DNA from: an uncultured Prevotella sp.
GTDB lineage: Bacteria > Bacteroidota > Bacteroidia > Bacteroidales > Bacteroidaceae
Length of the DNA stretch: 64,000 nucleotides
NCBI GenBank assembly: GCA_902495455.1
Contig: CABUXJ010000006.1
Location: forward strand, 49,064 to 113,063
Direction of reading: 5' to 3'
In this document: positions 36,545 to 46,500 of the stretch, piece by piece
How the letters are laid out: each line of letters opens with the position of its first letter
How positions within the stretch are numbered: the stretch's first letter is position 1
The notes under the pieces: generated by a model
What the model was told of the DNA's origin: nothing
The model's database searches: none
The model's input: only the letters and a program-made list of their open reading frames with translations
Position numbers and translations under genes: made by a program

Positions 36545-39397
36545 TTAACGTCTAACCGACATTCTGCGGCTTTTTGCATTTGAGATGCCTGACGACAAAT
36601 TGCTCTTGAAATAGAGCGGTTCAGAGATTTCGTGCAATACGGCAAACGAAGAAGCATTCACATAAGTTGCTGTCTCTGTTGTTGCTCCCTTCTCAAATTC
36701 AAAATCACGAGTCATGATATTTGCGGCGGGAGACGAAGCGTTCACGACATGAGCCCGTCCTGTTGCGTCAGTCACGGTCAGTCGGCCATTACCACCAGAA
36801 ACGGAGAGCGACTTGTTGTTCAGCTGGGCGTCGACAAGGAATGTCGAGTAGTTTCCGCCATCCACATTGTTGTCTGCATATATTGACGTATTCTGGAAAT
36901 GATAGTATGCGAAGTCTCTCAGAGGAATCAGCATATTCAAAACCAGACGTTTCATCGTCGGATCATTTCTATCGTTCTGCACATCGTTCTCATAGATATT
37001 CATAATCTCGCTTACGGAAGGCAGACCGGCCTCATGAGCCTTGTCCATTGCGTCGTTGTTAGGAACATATACGGTATAATTGTACATGTTGAAGAAACGG
37101 ACGTTATAGTCGAGACAGTTCGGCAGTTCTGATTTATCCGTAAACACGCGATAAGAATTGAGCGTCAGTCGCTGCTCCTCACTCAATGATGTATCATAGT
37201 CCAAAGCCCATCTCAGCAGTTCTGTATTGCTCAGCGCCTCCAACACTTCAAAGAATTTGCTGAACTGCGGATACTTCGCATGGTCGTTCAAAACAGTATA
37301 TACACTCTGCAGCGGGCCCTGTATAAGGTGATCCAATGCATAAGAGTATCCATTGGCCTGCTCGTATGTGTTCGTTATGTGCGAAACCGGCAGTCCGTTG
37401 TGTATCTGACCTCCACCGGCAACAGTCTTGTTGTTCATGTTAATCTTCAGTCCGCCACCGTTCTTTGCTTTATAGTAGTTGTTGGCTCCCAGTGTCTCAC
37501 CAGAATTCAATACGATTGTATTGTAGTTCATGAGGTCAGCGAGCTGGCTCTTCACAATAGGCATTGTAGATTCGCTCAGGTTGAGAGCATCGACCGAGTC
37601 ACCGACGACACCCGTACGCGGATTATAACTGTGGATGACACCTCTGATTTGCGGGTCACTGTTCACATTACGCCAGACATAGCGAACAGCGGTAGGACCA
37701 TTCTTACCCGTACCGGTACGGTTTATTCTCGCCGGGTCGATGTAGTAGAGACTGAAAGCATCATCTGTCGGAAGGAACAGAGCGAAATTGGCTTTCATCG
37801 CCAACAGATAAGCATAGAAGTCCAAGTCGATTGAATAAGGATTGTTGCTTGAACCAATCATACTCTTATTATCAATCATCCAACCGATGATATTCATGCC
37901 GGTGTTAAACAGTGTCGGAGCCGATACGGCCGAATAGGAGTTCGGACTGAGCACGCGGTTCAACACATATATGACACCATTGTTGGCGATACGCACGTCA
38001 GCGACGCCGTCCTTCTGTGCAAGGTCCGCCGTCGTTATACCCATAAAGTCACCACTCTCGATGTCAGTGATTTTGTCAAACTTACTGGGCACTGTCGCCT
38101 TAAATGAGGTCTGCATCATATTAGACAGGAGTCTGTTGACAACATTCAACGGAATGAAGTCAATATTCTTGATTACGTTCTCCGCTGTATTCGGGAAACC
38201 GCTGTCCTTACAATATCTTTCAATAATGGACTTACCGCCACCATTCACGAAATAATCCTTGATCGTTTCGTCATTCGGAATGAAGAGAGCGCCCACGTCC
38301 AGCAGTTCCTGACCTGTGTTACCCATATAATATTCATTCCATCCGATATCAAACGAGAGGCGCTCGCTTCCAGAACCTGAACCCGTTCCGCTGAAGATTT
38401 CCTCTCCTTGTGAGATGTCGCTAAGGTAGCGGACCTCAAAGATAGAGTCAGGATTAATTATGCCCGCCATGTTGTGTCCGGCGTCCTGCTCTTCCTTATA
38501 CCAGCTATTATAATAAGAGGTCAAATCACTCTGCCTATTATAATAAGGTACAGCAAATCTGTCAAACATGTGACTGATGATGGTCAGGTCGTCGGCCTTT
38601 TTCATAACTTGTGCCAAATTTCCCGGAGGAACGATTACGTTCTCAACCTGATGGATATATCCGTTCTGACAAGTTATGTTTGCAGCAGTGACACGGTTAC
38701 GGTAAATATAAGTATCGGGGCTTTTATATTCTCCACCGACGATGATAGAGAAGTCACTGTTTGCTCCTGTTGTCGTTATACCGTTACTGAGCATATAGTC
38801 TTCCGTGAAGTGAACAAGCATCGGGTTTGTCTCGTCACATACGACAGCGATGCCATTGTCAAATCTCGCCCAATTCGGATTGTTGGGATACACTTCCTTT
38901 GCCGTAGTCAGCGGATAGTATGTTACAGAGTCGATACGGTTGATGTTGGTCTCGTGCTTCACAGCCATACCGGGAGTCAGTTTTCCGTCTGACATCACGC
39001 TCGACAACATGTCCGTAAGCAAAGCGTTCTTCAGCATAGAGCCGTTGAGCAGCAACTTCTTCTGAGCCATAGTGAGGTCTTCATACGAATTGACGCCGGG
39101 CCATGTGCCGCTACGGAAGAAGCGGTCGAAGGCTTCATCGTTGGCGGGAAAGACCGTGTTACTACCGGTGCGCTGCAATACCTCAGCATAACCGATATCA
39201 TCGACAAGGCGCAGATACGTATTGAACGTACCGCTCAACAATCCCTTGCCTGCAGGGTTCTGCAGTTCCCCGTAGATGCTCTCTCCGAGCCATGACGGCT
39301 TAGAGTCCTCGCCATCTTCTACGATCTCATTCTTGTCCACACAGGAAGACAACAATCCCATACAGACGAAAGAGAAACAAAAGATAATCTTTTTCAT
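36545..39397 (-). CDS. Multi-FAS1 domain lipoprotein, 950 residues, first gene of the SusC/SusD operon
   Basis: Signal peptide with lipobox LLSSC (Cys19). At least four FAS1-like repeats: TVFPANDEAFDRFF (about residue 81), LFIPNDETIKDYFV (about 373), FALFLPTDDAFSLYY (about 537) and YTVYVPNNDAMDKAH (about 782); matching histidine-side strands include GYIHQVENVIVPPG and GVIYVLNRVLSPN. FAS1 repeats generally mediate adhesion or ligand binding. As promoter-proximal gene of an operon with two SusC/SusD pairs it is likely made in large amounts and displayed on the surface, capturing pectin. No catalytic motif is seen. Confidence 0.85.
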   Translation of the reverse strand: MKKIIFCFSFVCMGLLSSCVDKNEIVEDGEDSKPSWLGESIYGELQNPAGKGLLSGTFNTYLRLVDDIGYAEVLQRTGSNTVFPANDEAFDRFFRSGTWPGVNSYEDLTMAQKKLLLNGSMLKNALLTDMLSSVMSDGKLTPGMAVKHETNINRIDSVTYYPLTTAKEVYPNNPNWARFDNGIAVVCDETNPMLVHFTEDYMLSNGITTTGANSDFSIIVGGEYKSPDTYIYRNRVTAANITCQNGYIHQVENVIVPPGNLAQVMKKADDLTIISHMFDRFAVPYYNRQSDLTSYYNSWYKEEQDAGHNMAGIINPDSIFEVRYLSDISQGEEIFSGTGSGSGSERLSFDIGWNEYYMGNTGQELLDVGALFIPNDETIKDYFVNGGGKSIIERYCKDSGFPNTAENVIKNIDFIPLNVVNRLLSNMMQTSFKATVPSKFDKITDIESGDFMGITTADLAQKDGVADVRIANNGVIYVLNRVLSPNSYSAVSAPTLFNTGMNIIGWMIDNKSMIGSSNNPYSIDLDFYAYLLAMKANFALFLPTDDAFSLYYIDPARINRTGTGKNGPTAVRYVWRNVNSDPQIRGVIHSYNPRTGVVGDSVDALNLSESTMPIVKSQLADLMNYNTIVLNSGETLGANNYYKAKNGGGLKINMNNKTVAGGGQIHNGLPVSHITNTYEQANGYSYALDHLIQGPLQSVYTVLNDHAKYPQFSKFFEVLEALSNTELLRWALDYDTSLSEEQRLTLNSYRVFTDKSELPNCLDYNVRFFNMYNYTVYVPNNDAMDKAHEAGLPSVSEIMNIYENDVQNDRNDPTMKRLVLNMLIPLRDFAYYHFQNTSIYADNNVDGGNYSTFLVDAQLNNKSLSVSGGNGRLTVTDATGRAHVVNASSPAANIMTRDFEFEKGATTETATYVNASSFAVLHEISEPLYFKSNLSSGISNAKSRRMSVRR

Positions 39398-39492
39398 AAG
39401 TTACGATTAATTTTTATTTGTTTTCTATTTATTGTTTCAATTAGCTCCAATTAGTAGTAGTCCGACGAATGTGTTTCATCAGGTTTTGCCTA

Positions 39493-39523
39493 CAAAAATA
39501 ACACTTTTTTCAATTACAGGAAA
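39493..39523 (-). promoter_or_regulatory. Promoter of the seven-gene FAS1-SusC/SusD operon
   Basis: Minus-strand TATTTTTG (39500 to 39493) fits TAnnTTTG and is preceded, 19 bp upstream, by TTTC (39523-39520), close to the TTTG -33 element. The leader would be about 90 bases. Confidence 0.6.
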
Positions 39524-39706
39524 ACTTTTTTAAACTTTTCTGTATTTGGCCACTCTTTTTGCCTTCTTTTTTGAAAGTTTTATCAAATATCACGGTTCTG
39601 CAGCCATTCAGACACGGTAATGAAACAATCAGCCGAAATAACACCAACGGAGCGTATATATTGCAAACAACGATAACGGGAGAATCCAAAGAGCAGCAAG
39701 AGAGCG

Positions 39707-39772
39707 TATAATCCTAAATAACGAGAAAGGGTCGACATCTCTGTCGACCCTTTCTCGTTATTTAGGATTATA
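39707..39772 (-). terminator. Terminator of the 1138-residue protein gene
   Basis: A 31-bp perfect stem (39707-39737 with 39742-39772) and a TCTC loop, centred on GGGTCGACA. It starts 12 bp after the stop codon of the upstream minus-strand gene and insulates it from the SusC/SusD operon. Confidence 0.85.
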
Positions 39773-39783
39773 TATCCTTCTGA

Positions 39784-42700
39784 TTATTTAACCACAAACT
39801 TCTTGCCGTTCATGATGTACAGGCCCTTCGGCAGACCGGCTGTTGAGTTGGCGTTAGCGCGAACCTTGACACCTGTGATTGTGTAGATGTCACCGGTCTT
39901 GGCGGCGATAGTCTCGACAGTAGCCTTAACGTCCTCGATGCCGTTGATAACCTCGTCACCGTAGAAGCGGAGAGTCGGCTTGTAAGCGACGAAACCACTT
40001 GCGTTCGGCACGTCCTTGATGTAGAATCCGACAGTAGCCTTACCGTCAGCACCGACAGTAACAGGCACTTCTGAGTCGAAGAGCCAAGAGTCGAAGAGCT
40101 TAACGAATGCGGGAGCACCGTTAGCGTCATTCCAGTGGCGTGCAGAGTAGATGCTGATATAGGCACCGTTCCAGTAGTTCAGGTCAGACTTGGTATCCTC
40201 AGGATTAGAAAGAGTACCACCGTCCATCAGGCCCTTGACATAGAGCGTATCCGTGTTAGAAGTGAGAGCAACCCAAGTGTTGGGGATTTCATAGTCGGCT
40301 GTGCTCCAGCTCTCCTTCCAAGCGTAGCGGTAAACGGCGAAAGCAGCGAATGAGTACTTACCCTCAAGCATACCCTCAACATTCTGTGTCATGACAGCAG
40401 ACTGCTTCTGACCGTAGTTGGAATTGAACTGACCGTAAACATATCCGGGGATAGTAGAGATGAAGCGCAGTGAGTCACCGAACTCCTTATCGATGTTCCA
40501 TCCGGCATAGTTGTCGTCCTCATTGTCGAACTTAGCGTTCTTCAAGAGCTTGGAGTGATCGTAGTACTTACCCTTTGCAGGCCATACACCACTGAAGATA
40601 AACTGATCCGTGGCAGCCTCAAGAGCTGTGAACTGAGCGAGCACATCATTCAGAGTAGAGTTACCATTGTCATGAACAGCCTGAGCCGTAGAGATAGCAG
40701 TAGCAAACGGAGTTGTGTCTACGTTCTTCGGGTTACGAGCTTCGTTCTTCAATTCTGTAGCTGCGTTGATAGCAATCTGCAGAGAGTCCTTCGTCGGCTT
40801 CAGAACGACAGCCATAGAGTCGGCCAGATACTTGTCATAAGGACCGTAGTACTTCAAGTGGCAAGCACCCAAATAGATGATATTGACTTTCGGAGCGCCT
40901 TCTGAACTTACGAACGGTTTTGCGAGACCGACAGGCAGAGTGTTATTAAGCGCAGCCATGTCTTCTGTCGTAACAACGCTTCTTACACTGAAGTTACCAT
41001 ATTTACCTACAACAGTATTCTTTTTGTCACCGGGGCCTTCCGTGCAAATTTGTACAGAGTCCTTACCGGCAAAGAGGTAAACCTTAGTATCCTGCGGAGT
41101 AGTCCACGTTGAGTTGTGAACGGCACCTTCTGCAGTGAACTGGTATACACCGGCCCTGGTGATAGGCATGTTCTGATAAATACCCTTTCTGTCATCAGCA
41201 CTGTTACCACGTGCATAGTGTACGTCATATCCCTCAGAGATATTTTCATTGGCACCAAACTTCCAAACGGCCTTAGAATCATTGTCCCAATCAGGAACAA
41301 TCCAGCCGTCCGTACTCTTCTTCTGGAACGTATTGTTAGCGAGGGTCAGTTCGGCGGGAGTGCTGTATGTAGCGTTCTCGAGATAGTACTCAAGACGTGT
41401 GTTCATCAGAGCAATGTCGGCGTCTGCCAAACCGGCAGAGTCGCGTACGGCTGCATTGACAGCATTATAGAATGCCTCAGCTGTAGAGATGGCAGCATTG
41501 AACTCGCTCTTATACTTAGGACGGGTCTCGTCCGTAACGTCAATCTTAGACTGTGCGATATCGTCAGCAAGAGTTACATACTCTGCGTTCAGAGTGTAGT
41601 AAGCGCGGATAGCATTGCGCATGTAGTCCATCTGCTTGTTCAGGATACCCACGTTGGCCTCTGTCTTGTCAGTTGCCGTTGCGAGGATATTGTTAGAGAT
41701 AGCGATAGAGTCGTTCAGCACGTCCTTGCCGAAGATATACTTATCCATAGCCACCACCTTGACGGCCGAGTCTCTCATGACTGTAAGAGCGTTGTTAGCT
41801 TCAACCCACTTAGAAGCCCAGAAGTATCTCTCCACGTCTTCCTTTGTCTGACCTACGAGACGAAGCTGAATGTTGTCGAAATTAAACTGACCACCATTGC
41901 TCGTCGTACCTGGAGAATGGAATCCTACGGTCTTGTTACCATCAGGCAATTCAAGAATCTGCATATAGATCTTACTTCTGTCAGCAGGAACATCGTCCAT
42001 CTTGATAGAGTCGTTGTTCAGATAAGCACGCAGACCTGTCACGGGGTTGTAACGGGGAATGGTATAATTAGAGCTGCTTCCGGAACCGTCTACACCATAC
42101 GTATATGCCTGAGCACGCACGACATAGAGATACTTTCCTCCGGGGAGATCGGCAGTCTGCTTATAGTCGCCAACACCGAGTTTACCATCACCACGTTTGT
42201 ACTGACGAACAAACTGGCTCTTGAATGTTCCGGATGCGGCATTTGTACCCCAATCACCACCGGAAGTTTCCCAGCCGCTACCACCGTCAAAGAAGTTCTT
42301 ATAGTACTCGGTGATGTCCACTGCATTGGCATCAAGGAACGCCTTGATGGGGTCGTCATCAGAGTTGGTGTTGAACTGGTTGATGAGATCCACCGGAATT
42401 TCATTGTTAGCGATACCTTGCTCAATCATTCCCTTCAAGTCTGCAATGACATCCTGCATGTTCGGGAACATGTCGGCATGCTGCTGATAGAAATTCAGCT
42501 GGTCCAGACACTCCTGAGCTGCGCGGTCATCAGCGACACTCGCAACGGGATAGATACCGAAGTCAGCGAAGCTGGCGTTAACGGGGAGCTTTCCAAAAAG
42601 AAGGTGAAGGAAGCCGGCGTCTGTCGACGTATAGTCGTATGCGAACTCCGTCCATGTGTCGGGGATGCTCTCCATTGCATTGTTGATAGTAGCTTTCGTT

Positions 42701-43200
42701 CCGGGAGTAAGGAACTCTCCGTTTTCGTCGGCGTAGAACGTCTGATAGTTGTCGCTACGGCCGTTGAAAGGACAGATAGATGTGGTCAGCGTCACACCCT
42801 CAAAACCGGACTTGGCCTTATATGTAAGTACATAAACCTGATTCGGCTGTCTCATAACCTTGGCATAGAAGTGGGTCGACTGTGACACCGTCGGGAAATC
42901 GGTCACCCAGTTGCTCTGCCAGTTGGTCGACTTGCTCTCGAGCACTCTCAGATACGGCAGTCCGTTGGGGCCGCCTTCTGTCTCGATGGCAAATGTATCG
43001 GCGCTGAGTGCGCCTGCATACATACTCTGAATGGAACCAGTCTCCAAGCCCTGACGGAAATCACCGTTGACAAGCAGGTTCTCTCCGGTTACCTGAAATC
43101 GTCCGTTGCGCGTATAGATGTAGTCGCCCACGTTGTAGGCAAACAGACTCGAAACGCCCAACATTGCGATACTCAATGATAGTAATCGTTTTTTCATCAT
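39784..43200 (-). CDS. Large secreted protein of unknown function with helical and beta-sandwich modules and a sorting tail
   Basis: A 1138-residue exported protein, start at 43200 or 43197; signal peptide ends VSSLFAYN. I recognise no catalytic family. The N-terminal 220 residues (GENLLVNGDFRQGLETG, YVLTYKAKSG) look like a carbohydrate-binding jelly roll, as does a block at about 300-450 (LPGGKYLYVVRAQAYTYG, GGQFNFDNIQLRLVG). Helical stretches around 480-630 and 840-930 (AISTAEAFYNAVNAA, AISTAQAVHDNGNS) resemble FIVAR-type segments. Further beta modules follow, and the end (IYTITGVKVRANAN, GLPKGLYIMNGKKFVVK) is a type IX-like C-terminal signal. Sitting between PL11 and SusC/SusD genes, it is probably a surface glycan-binding scaffold; that is inference. 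It has its own promoter and terminator. Confidence 0.75.
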   Translation of the reverse strand: MMKKRLLSLSIAMLGVSSLFAYNVGDYIYTRNGRFQVTGENLLVNGDFRQGLETGSIQSMYAGALSADTFAIETEGGPNGLPYLRVLESKSTNWQSNWVTDFPTVSQSTHFYAKVMRQPNQVYVLTYKAKSGFEGVTLTTSICPFNGRSDNYQTFYADENGEFLTPGTKATINNAMESIPDTWTEFAYDYTSTDAGFLHLLFGKLPVNASFADFGIYPVASVADDRAAQECLDQLNFYQQHADMFPNMQDVIADLKGMIEQGIANNEIPVDLINQFNTNSDDDPIKAFLDANAVDITEYYKNFFDGGSGWETSGGDWGTNAASGTFKSQFVRQYKRGDGKLGVGDYKQTADLPGGKYLYVVRAQAYTYGVDGSGSSSNYTIPRYNPVTGLRAYLNNDSIKMDDVPADRSKIYMQILELPDGNKTVGFHSPGTTSNGGQFNFDNIQLRLVGQTKEDVERYFWASKWVEANNALTVMRDSAVKVVAMDKYIFGKDVLNDSIAISNNILATATDKTEANVGILNKQMDYMRNAIRAYYTLNAEYVTLADDIAQSKIDVTDETRPKYKSEFNAAISTAEAFYNAVNAAVRDSAGLADADIALMNTRLEYYLENATYSTPAELTLANNTFQKKSTDGWIVPDWDNDSKAVWKFGANENISEGYDVHYARGNSADDRKGIYQNMPITRAGVYQFTAEGAVHNSTWTTPQDTKVYLFAGKDSVQICTEGPGDKKNTVVGKYGNFSVRSVVTTEDMAALNNTLPVGLAKPFVSSEGAPKVNIIYLGACHLKYYGPYDKYLADSMAVVLKPTKDSLQIAINAATELKNEARNPKNVDTTPFATAISTAQAVHDNGNSTLNDVLAQFTALEAATDQFIFSGVWPAKGKYYDHSKLLKNAKFDNEDDNYAGWNIDKEFGDSLRFISTIPGYVYGQFNSNYGQKQSAVMTQNVEGMLEGKYSFAAFAVYRYAWKESWSTADYEIPNTWVALTSNTDTLYVKGLMDGGTLSNPEDTKSDLNYWNGAYISIYSARHWNDANGAPAFVKLFDSWLFDSEVPVTVGADGKATVGFYIKDVPNASGFVAYKPTLRFYGDEVINGIEDVKATVETIAAKTGDIYTITGVKVRANANSTAGLPKGLYIMNGKKFVVK

Positions 43201-43261
43201 TTGATTTTTAATTTGTTTATAAGTTAATAGAATAAATTGAATAGTCTACAGTTTGATTTTG

Positions 43262-43269
43262 CAAATATA
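43262..43269 (-). promoter_or_regulatory. -7 box of the 1138-residue protein gene
   Basis: Minus-strand TATATTTG within TTTTTTGTATATTTGCAA, a context shared with the promoter at 48228. No -33 partner is evident. Upstream to the next gene (43201-43564, 364 bp without a gene) lie only AT-rich sequence, a terminator and a 9-bp repeat array. Confidence 0.5.
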
Positions 43270-43450
43270 CAAAAAAGCATAATAATAGATACCTCAGCAA
43301 GTGTAAATTCGCCCGCTTTTAAACATTTTTTTATATTATTTGCAAATAAAGGAGCGACAGAATGAATCCGACAAGCAGGGGCGTAGTGACGAACACAATG
43401 TATGGCATCGAAAAAGAGGAGACCGTTTTGGAACAGGTGGATGAACAAAA

Positions 43451-43490
43451 AGTTGGCAAAAGGTTGTAGCGTTACAACCTTTTGCCAACT
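43451..43490 (-). terminator. Terminator of the 1521-residue PL11 gene
   Basis: An 18-bp perfect stem (43451-43468 with 43473-43490, TTGGCAAAAGGTTGTA) and a 4-base loop; on the minus strand it runs into TTTTTG. It lies about 75 bp after the PL11 stop. Confidence 0.8.
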
Positions 43491-43504
43491 TGTTCGGAAG
43501 GACT

Positions 43505-43558
43505 GTAAGGTCCTTAAGGTCTTTAAGGTCCTTAGGGGCTTTAGGGTCTTTAAGGTCC
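43505..43558. repeat. 9-bp tandem array, TTAAGGTCC type
   Basis: Six units of 9 bp (GTAAGGTCC, TTAAGGTCT, TTAAGGTCC, TTAGGGGCT, TTAGGGTCT, TTAAGGTCC). It begins within 10 bp of the PL11 stop codon and shares its period and consensus with the array at 21704-21790. Confidence 0.8.
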
Positions 43559-43564
43559 TTGGTC

Positions 43565-46500
43565 TTACTTCACGACAACTTTTGAGGTCTTGACGGAAGT
43601 TCCGTTGTATGCCTTGAGGATGTATGCTCCGCCGGTGATGGGGAGTTCGCGCAACTTGGCGTTGACATCGCCCGCGGTTGCCTCAAACTCTGCCACGAGT
43701 ACACCTCCTGTCGTAAACAGGCGGCAGCGGACAGCTTCGTTCGTGCTCAATGACGAGATACCGGAGCCGACCTTGATCTTCAGGAGACCCTTGTTGGTGT
43801 TCAGTTCCGTCGTGTCCCACTCCATTCCGGCGGGCAGATCGGGCAGGTTCATCACGGGGTTTCCGCTATACTGGCCGGCCGGAGCTGTCCAGAGCGAGAT
43901 CTCGTCACCCACAGCAGGAGCATAACCGGCATCCAACGTCACATTGATTGTCGAATTGAGGAACATAAACTTCTCCGTCGCAATGAAAGAGCGGCTGTAG
44001 TTTGACGTGCCATTGTTGTAAATGCAGAGATTGATGGTCGAGCCGACCTTTGCGTTGAACGTCTCTTTCGCACGGACAAATCCCTTTAAGTCGCCGATGG
44101 ATGATGTGCAAGGCGTAACAGTCGAACCGGCATTGAGGACAAGCGTCTTCACCGTACCGTTACCGACGAGTTCCGCTCCGTCATTGATGTTGACCGTACT
44201 GTTGATCACACTTGTCGTCGAATAGTAGGTGCTGATGCGCAGTCGTCCTTCATTGATGTTGACCGTGCCGATGCTGCCCTGCGGAGCTGCTGTTCCGACC
44301 GTCCATGTTCCCGTGCCGACCTTTGTCACCGGTGCCGAGAATGTACCGCGGAAGTCAATGTCGTCATTACCGGCACCGATGGTGTAGGTACCGCCACCCT
44401 GCAGTGTGCCCTCACCCGAAAGCGACTTGAGCGTCACGGCCACTCCGCCGTTGTCGAAGATAGCGTCTTTATCGACAACCACATCAGCGCCTGCGGGGAA
44501 GCGCATGCCGCTGCCAAGTGTCACGGCAAAGGTGCCGTATTGGTCTGAACCGTTGTTGCGCATCTGCAACGTTCCCTCAAACTTGCTCCAGTCGCCGGCA
44601 AGATAGCTGCGTGAAAATCTCGGATAGATATTGAACGTACCCTCACCGGTCAGCGCGCCGTGATAAGTGCAACGTCCGTCGAGATAGATATTGCCCGACT
44701 TGCCGTAAGGCACGCTGAAGTTGGTGTAGTCATGGATATTCTGGCTCATGCTGTAAGTCGTGTTGTCATGGTCAAGCGTCACGCCGGAACCATTGAAGAT
44801 GAGCGTATCGGGGAAATACTTCTGAGAGGCATTGTCAGCAGTAAGCGAAGTGATGGTGCCCTGCTCGAGGTATGTCTTTCCGAAGCTGTTACCCTCAGAT
44901 ATACGCAATGTACCTGTTCCTCTTTTATATATAGGAGCCTTGACAGCCGACTTGACAGGTACGGCAAATGTCAGCGTCGCGCCTTGCGGAACGTCGAATA
45001 CCGCTCCACCCTCACCGACATTGACCGTCTGGGTGGTCTTCACGCTGCCCGTGACCGCGAGTGTGGCGCCATTGTTGATGTTTATGACCTCATTGACCGT
45101 TCCCAATGAGCCCTTGTCGACACCCTCGTCGTTGGCCAGGGAGGCGACAGCCAGAGTTCCGGCATTGATGGTCGTACCGCCGGTGAAGCTGTTGGTATTG
45201 GTGATGGTCGTGCGGGCCGCACCGTTCTTGACGAGAGTGGCTTTGCCGGCAATCTCGCTGCCCGACAGCGTATAGTCGAGCGTGTTGTTGGAGAAGATGA
45301 CCGACGACGGAGTCATCGGCTCGGCCAGCGTGACGTCGCCCGTCTTGGCGTCATCGTCAAAGACAACGATATCGCCGTCAACGAAGATCTCGGCTGCGCC
45401 ACCGCGACTCTTGAAGTTCTCGGTCTCGGCCAGATCCCATACAGAACCGTTGGCACCGGTCCATGTGATCTCGTCCGGCTCACGCATGCCCATCACCTCG
45501 ATATAGAGTTTGCCGTCCTCCAGCACAATCTGTGCCTTGGTACCGGTCAGACCCGTGACGGCGATGTCGGCGACATTGCCGTCCACCTTGCCGACTTCGG
45601 CGATGAGATAGCGTCCGGCGGAAAGTTTCTCCTGACCGGCGGCAAAATGGGGAATGATGGAGAAGACAGGAGTCATGAAGGCCGGGCCATTCTCCCAATC
45701 CTTCTTGCCAATCTTGAGCGTGGCAATCTTCATGTAGTCGGCAGTAGCGTCCTCTCCGTAGAGATCGAGCTCGACCTTTGCACCGTAGTTGAGGATGAGC
45801 GAGTCGACCGTCATCTGTCCCTTGGTATCCTTGCCTCCGGGACGGAGCACGGCGGCATAGTCCATCTCAATGCCCTTGGCGAAGTTGCCGCCAACGGTGT
45901 TGAGCTCAGCGAAACGGTTCAGCCATACGCGGCTGTTGCTCATCGTACCGTCGAAGTTGAGCACACCGGCCCATACCTCCGTCGGGCCGCTGTAAGTCTC
46001 GACGACGGCAGGGAGGTTGAGCACACCGTCGCCCTGCTTGACGAGACGCATCTCGCCGCCGAAGGCACCGCCCTTGATGGTGTGTGTGTAGGTCGTGGTG
46101 GTGATATTGTTGTTGTCGTCGTGTCCCTGCACCCATGTGGGAGCGTTGACGGTAAGGATATACGGAGCGGCTCCGTCGGTCACATTGACAGTCATATCGG
46201 CAGCGTCACATATAATGATGTGCTTGTCGGCATGGGCTGCTCCGATGGTGGCACCGTTCTTGATCTCCGTGCGTCCCGTCATGGTCAGCGGGGCCGGAGC
46301 CTTGGTGATGCCCTCCAACTCACCGAGGAAGTAGCTCGTGTGAGGAGTCTGATTGTAACCGCACATCTGCCATACCATAGCCTGACGATACTGATGGTCG
46401 TGCCAGAGGGTATAGTTGCGCCACTTTGTTTCCACGTCGGTAGTATAGATGCGGATGTTGCCGTCGGCAGTACGCATGATTAGCTCCTCGCGCCAGTCAC

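Larger units (their letters stand above)
39398..39783. other. Intergenic region upstream of the SusC/SusD operon
   Basis: 386 bp without a gene. It holds the operon promoter (39493-39523), AT-rich sequence with AAAGTTT words just upstream, about 100 bp in which nothing is recognised, and the terminator of the 1138-residue protein gene (39707-39772). The CGTACGATT operator is absent, so this operon may be regulated differently from the enzyme genes. Confidence 0.65.

Noticed and set aside
41116..42885. 589-codon open frame on the plus strand
   Set aside because: Antisense to the 1138-residue secreted protein, no recognisable domain or start context.
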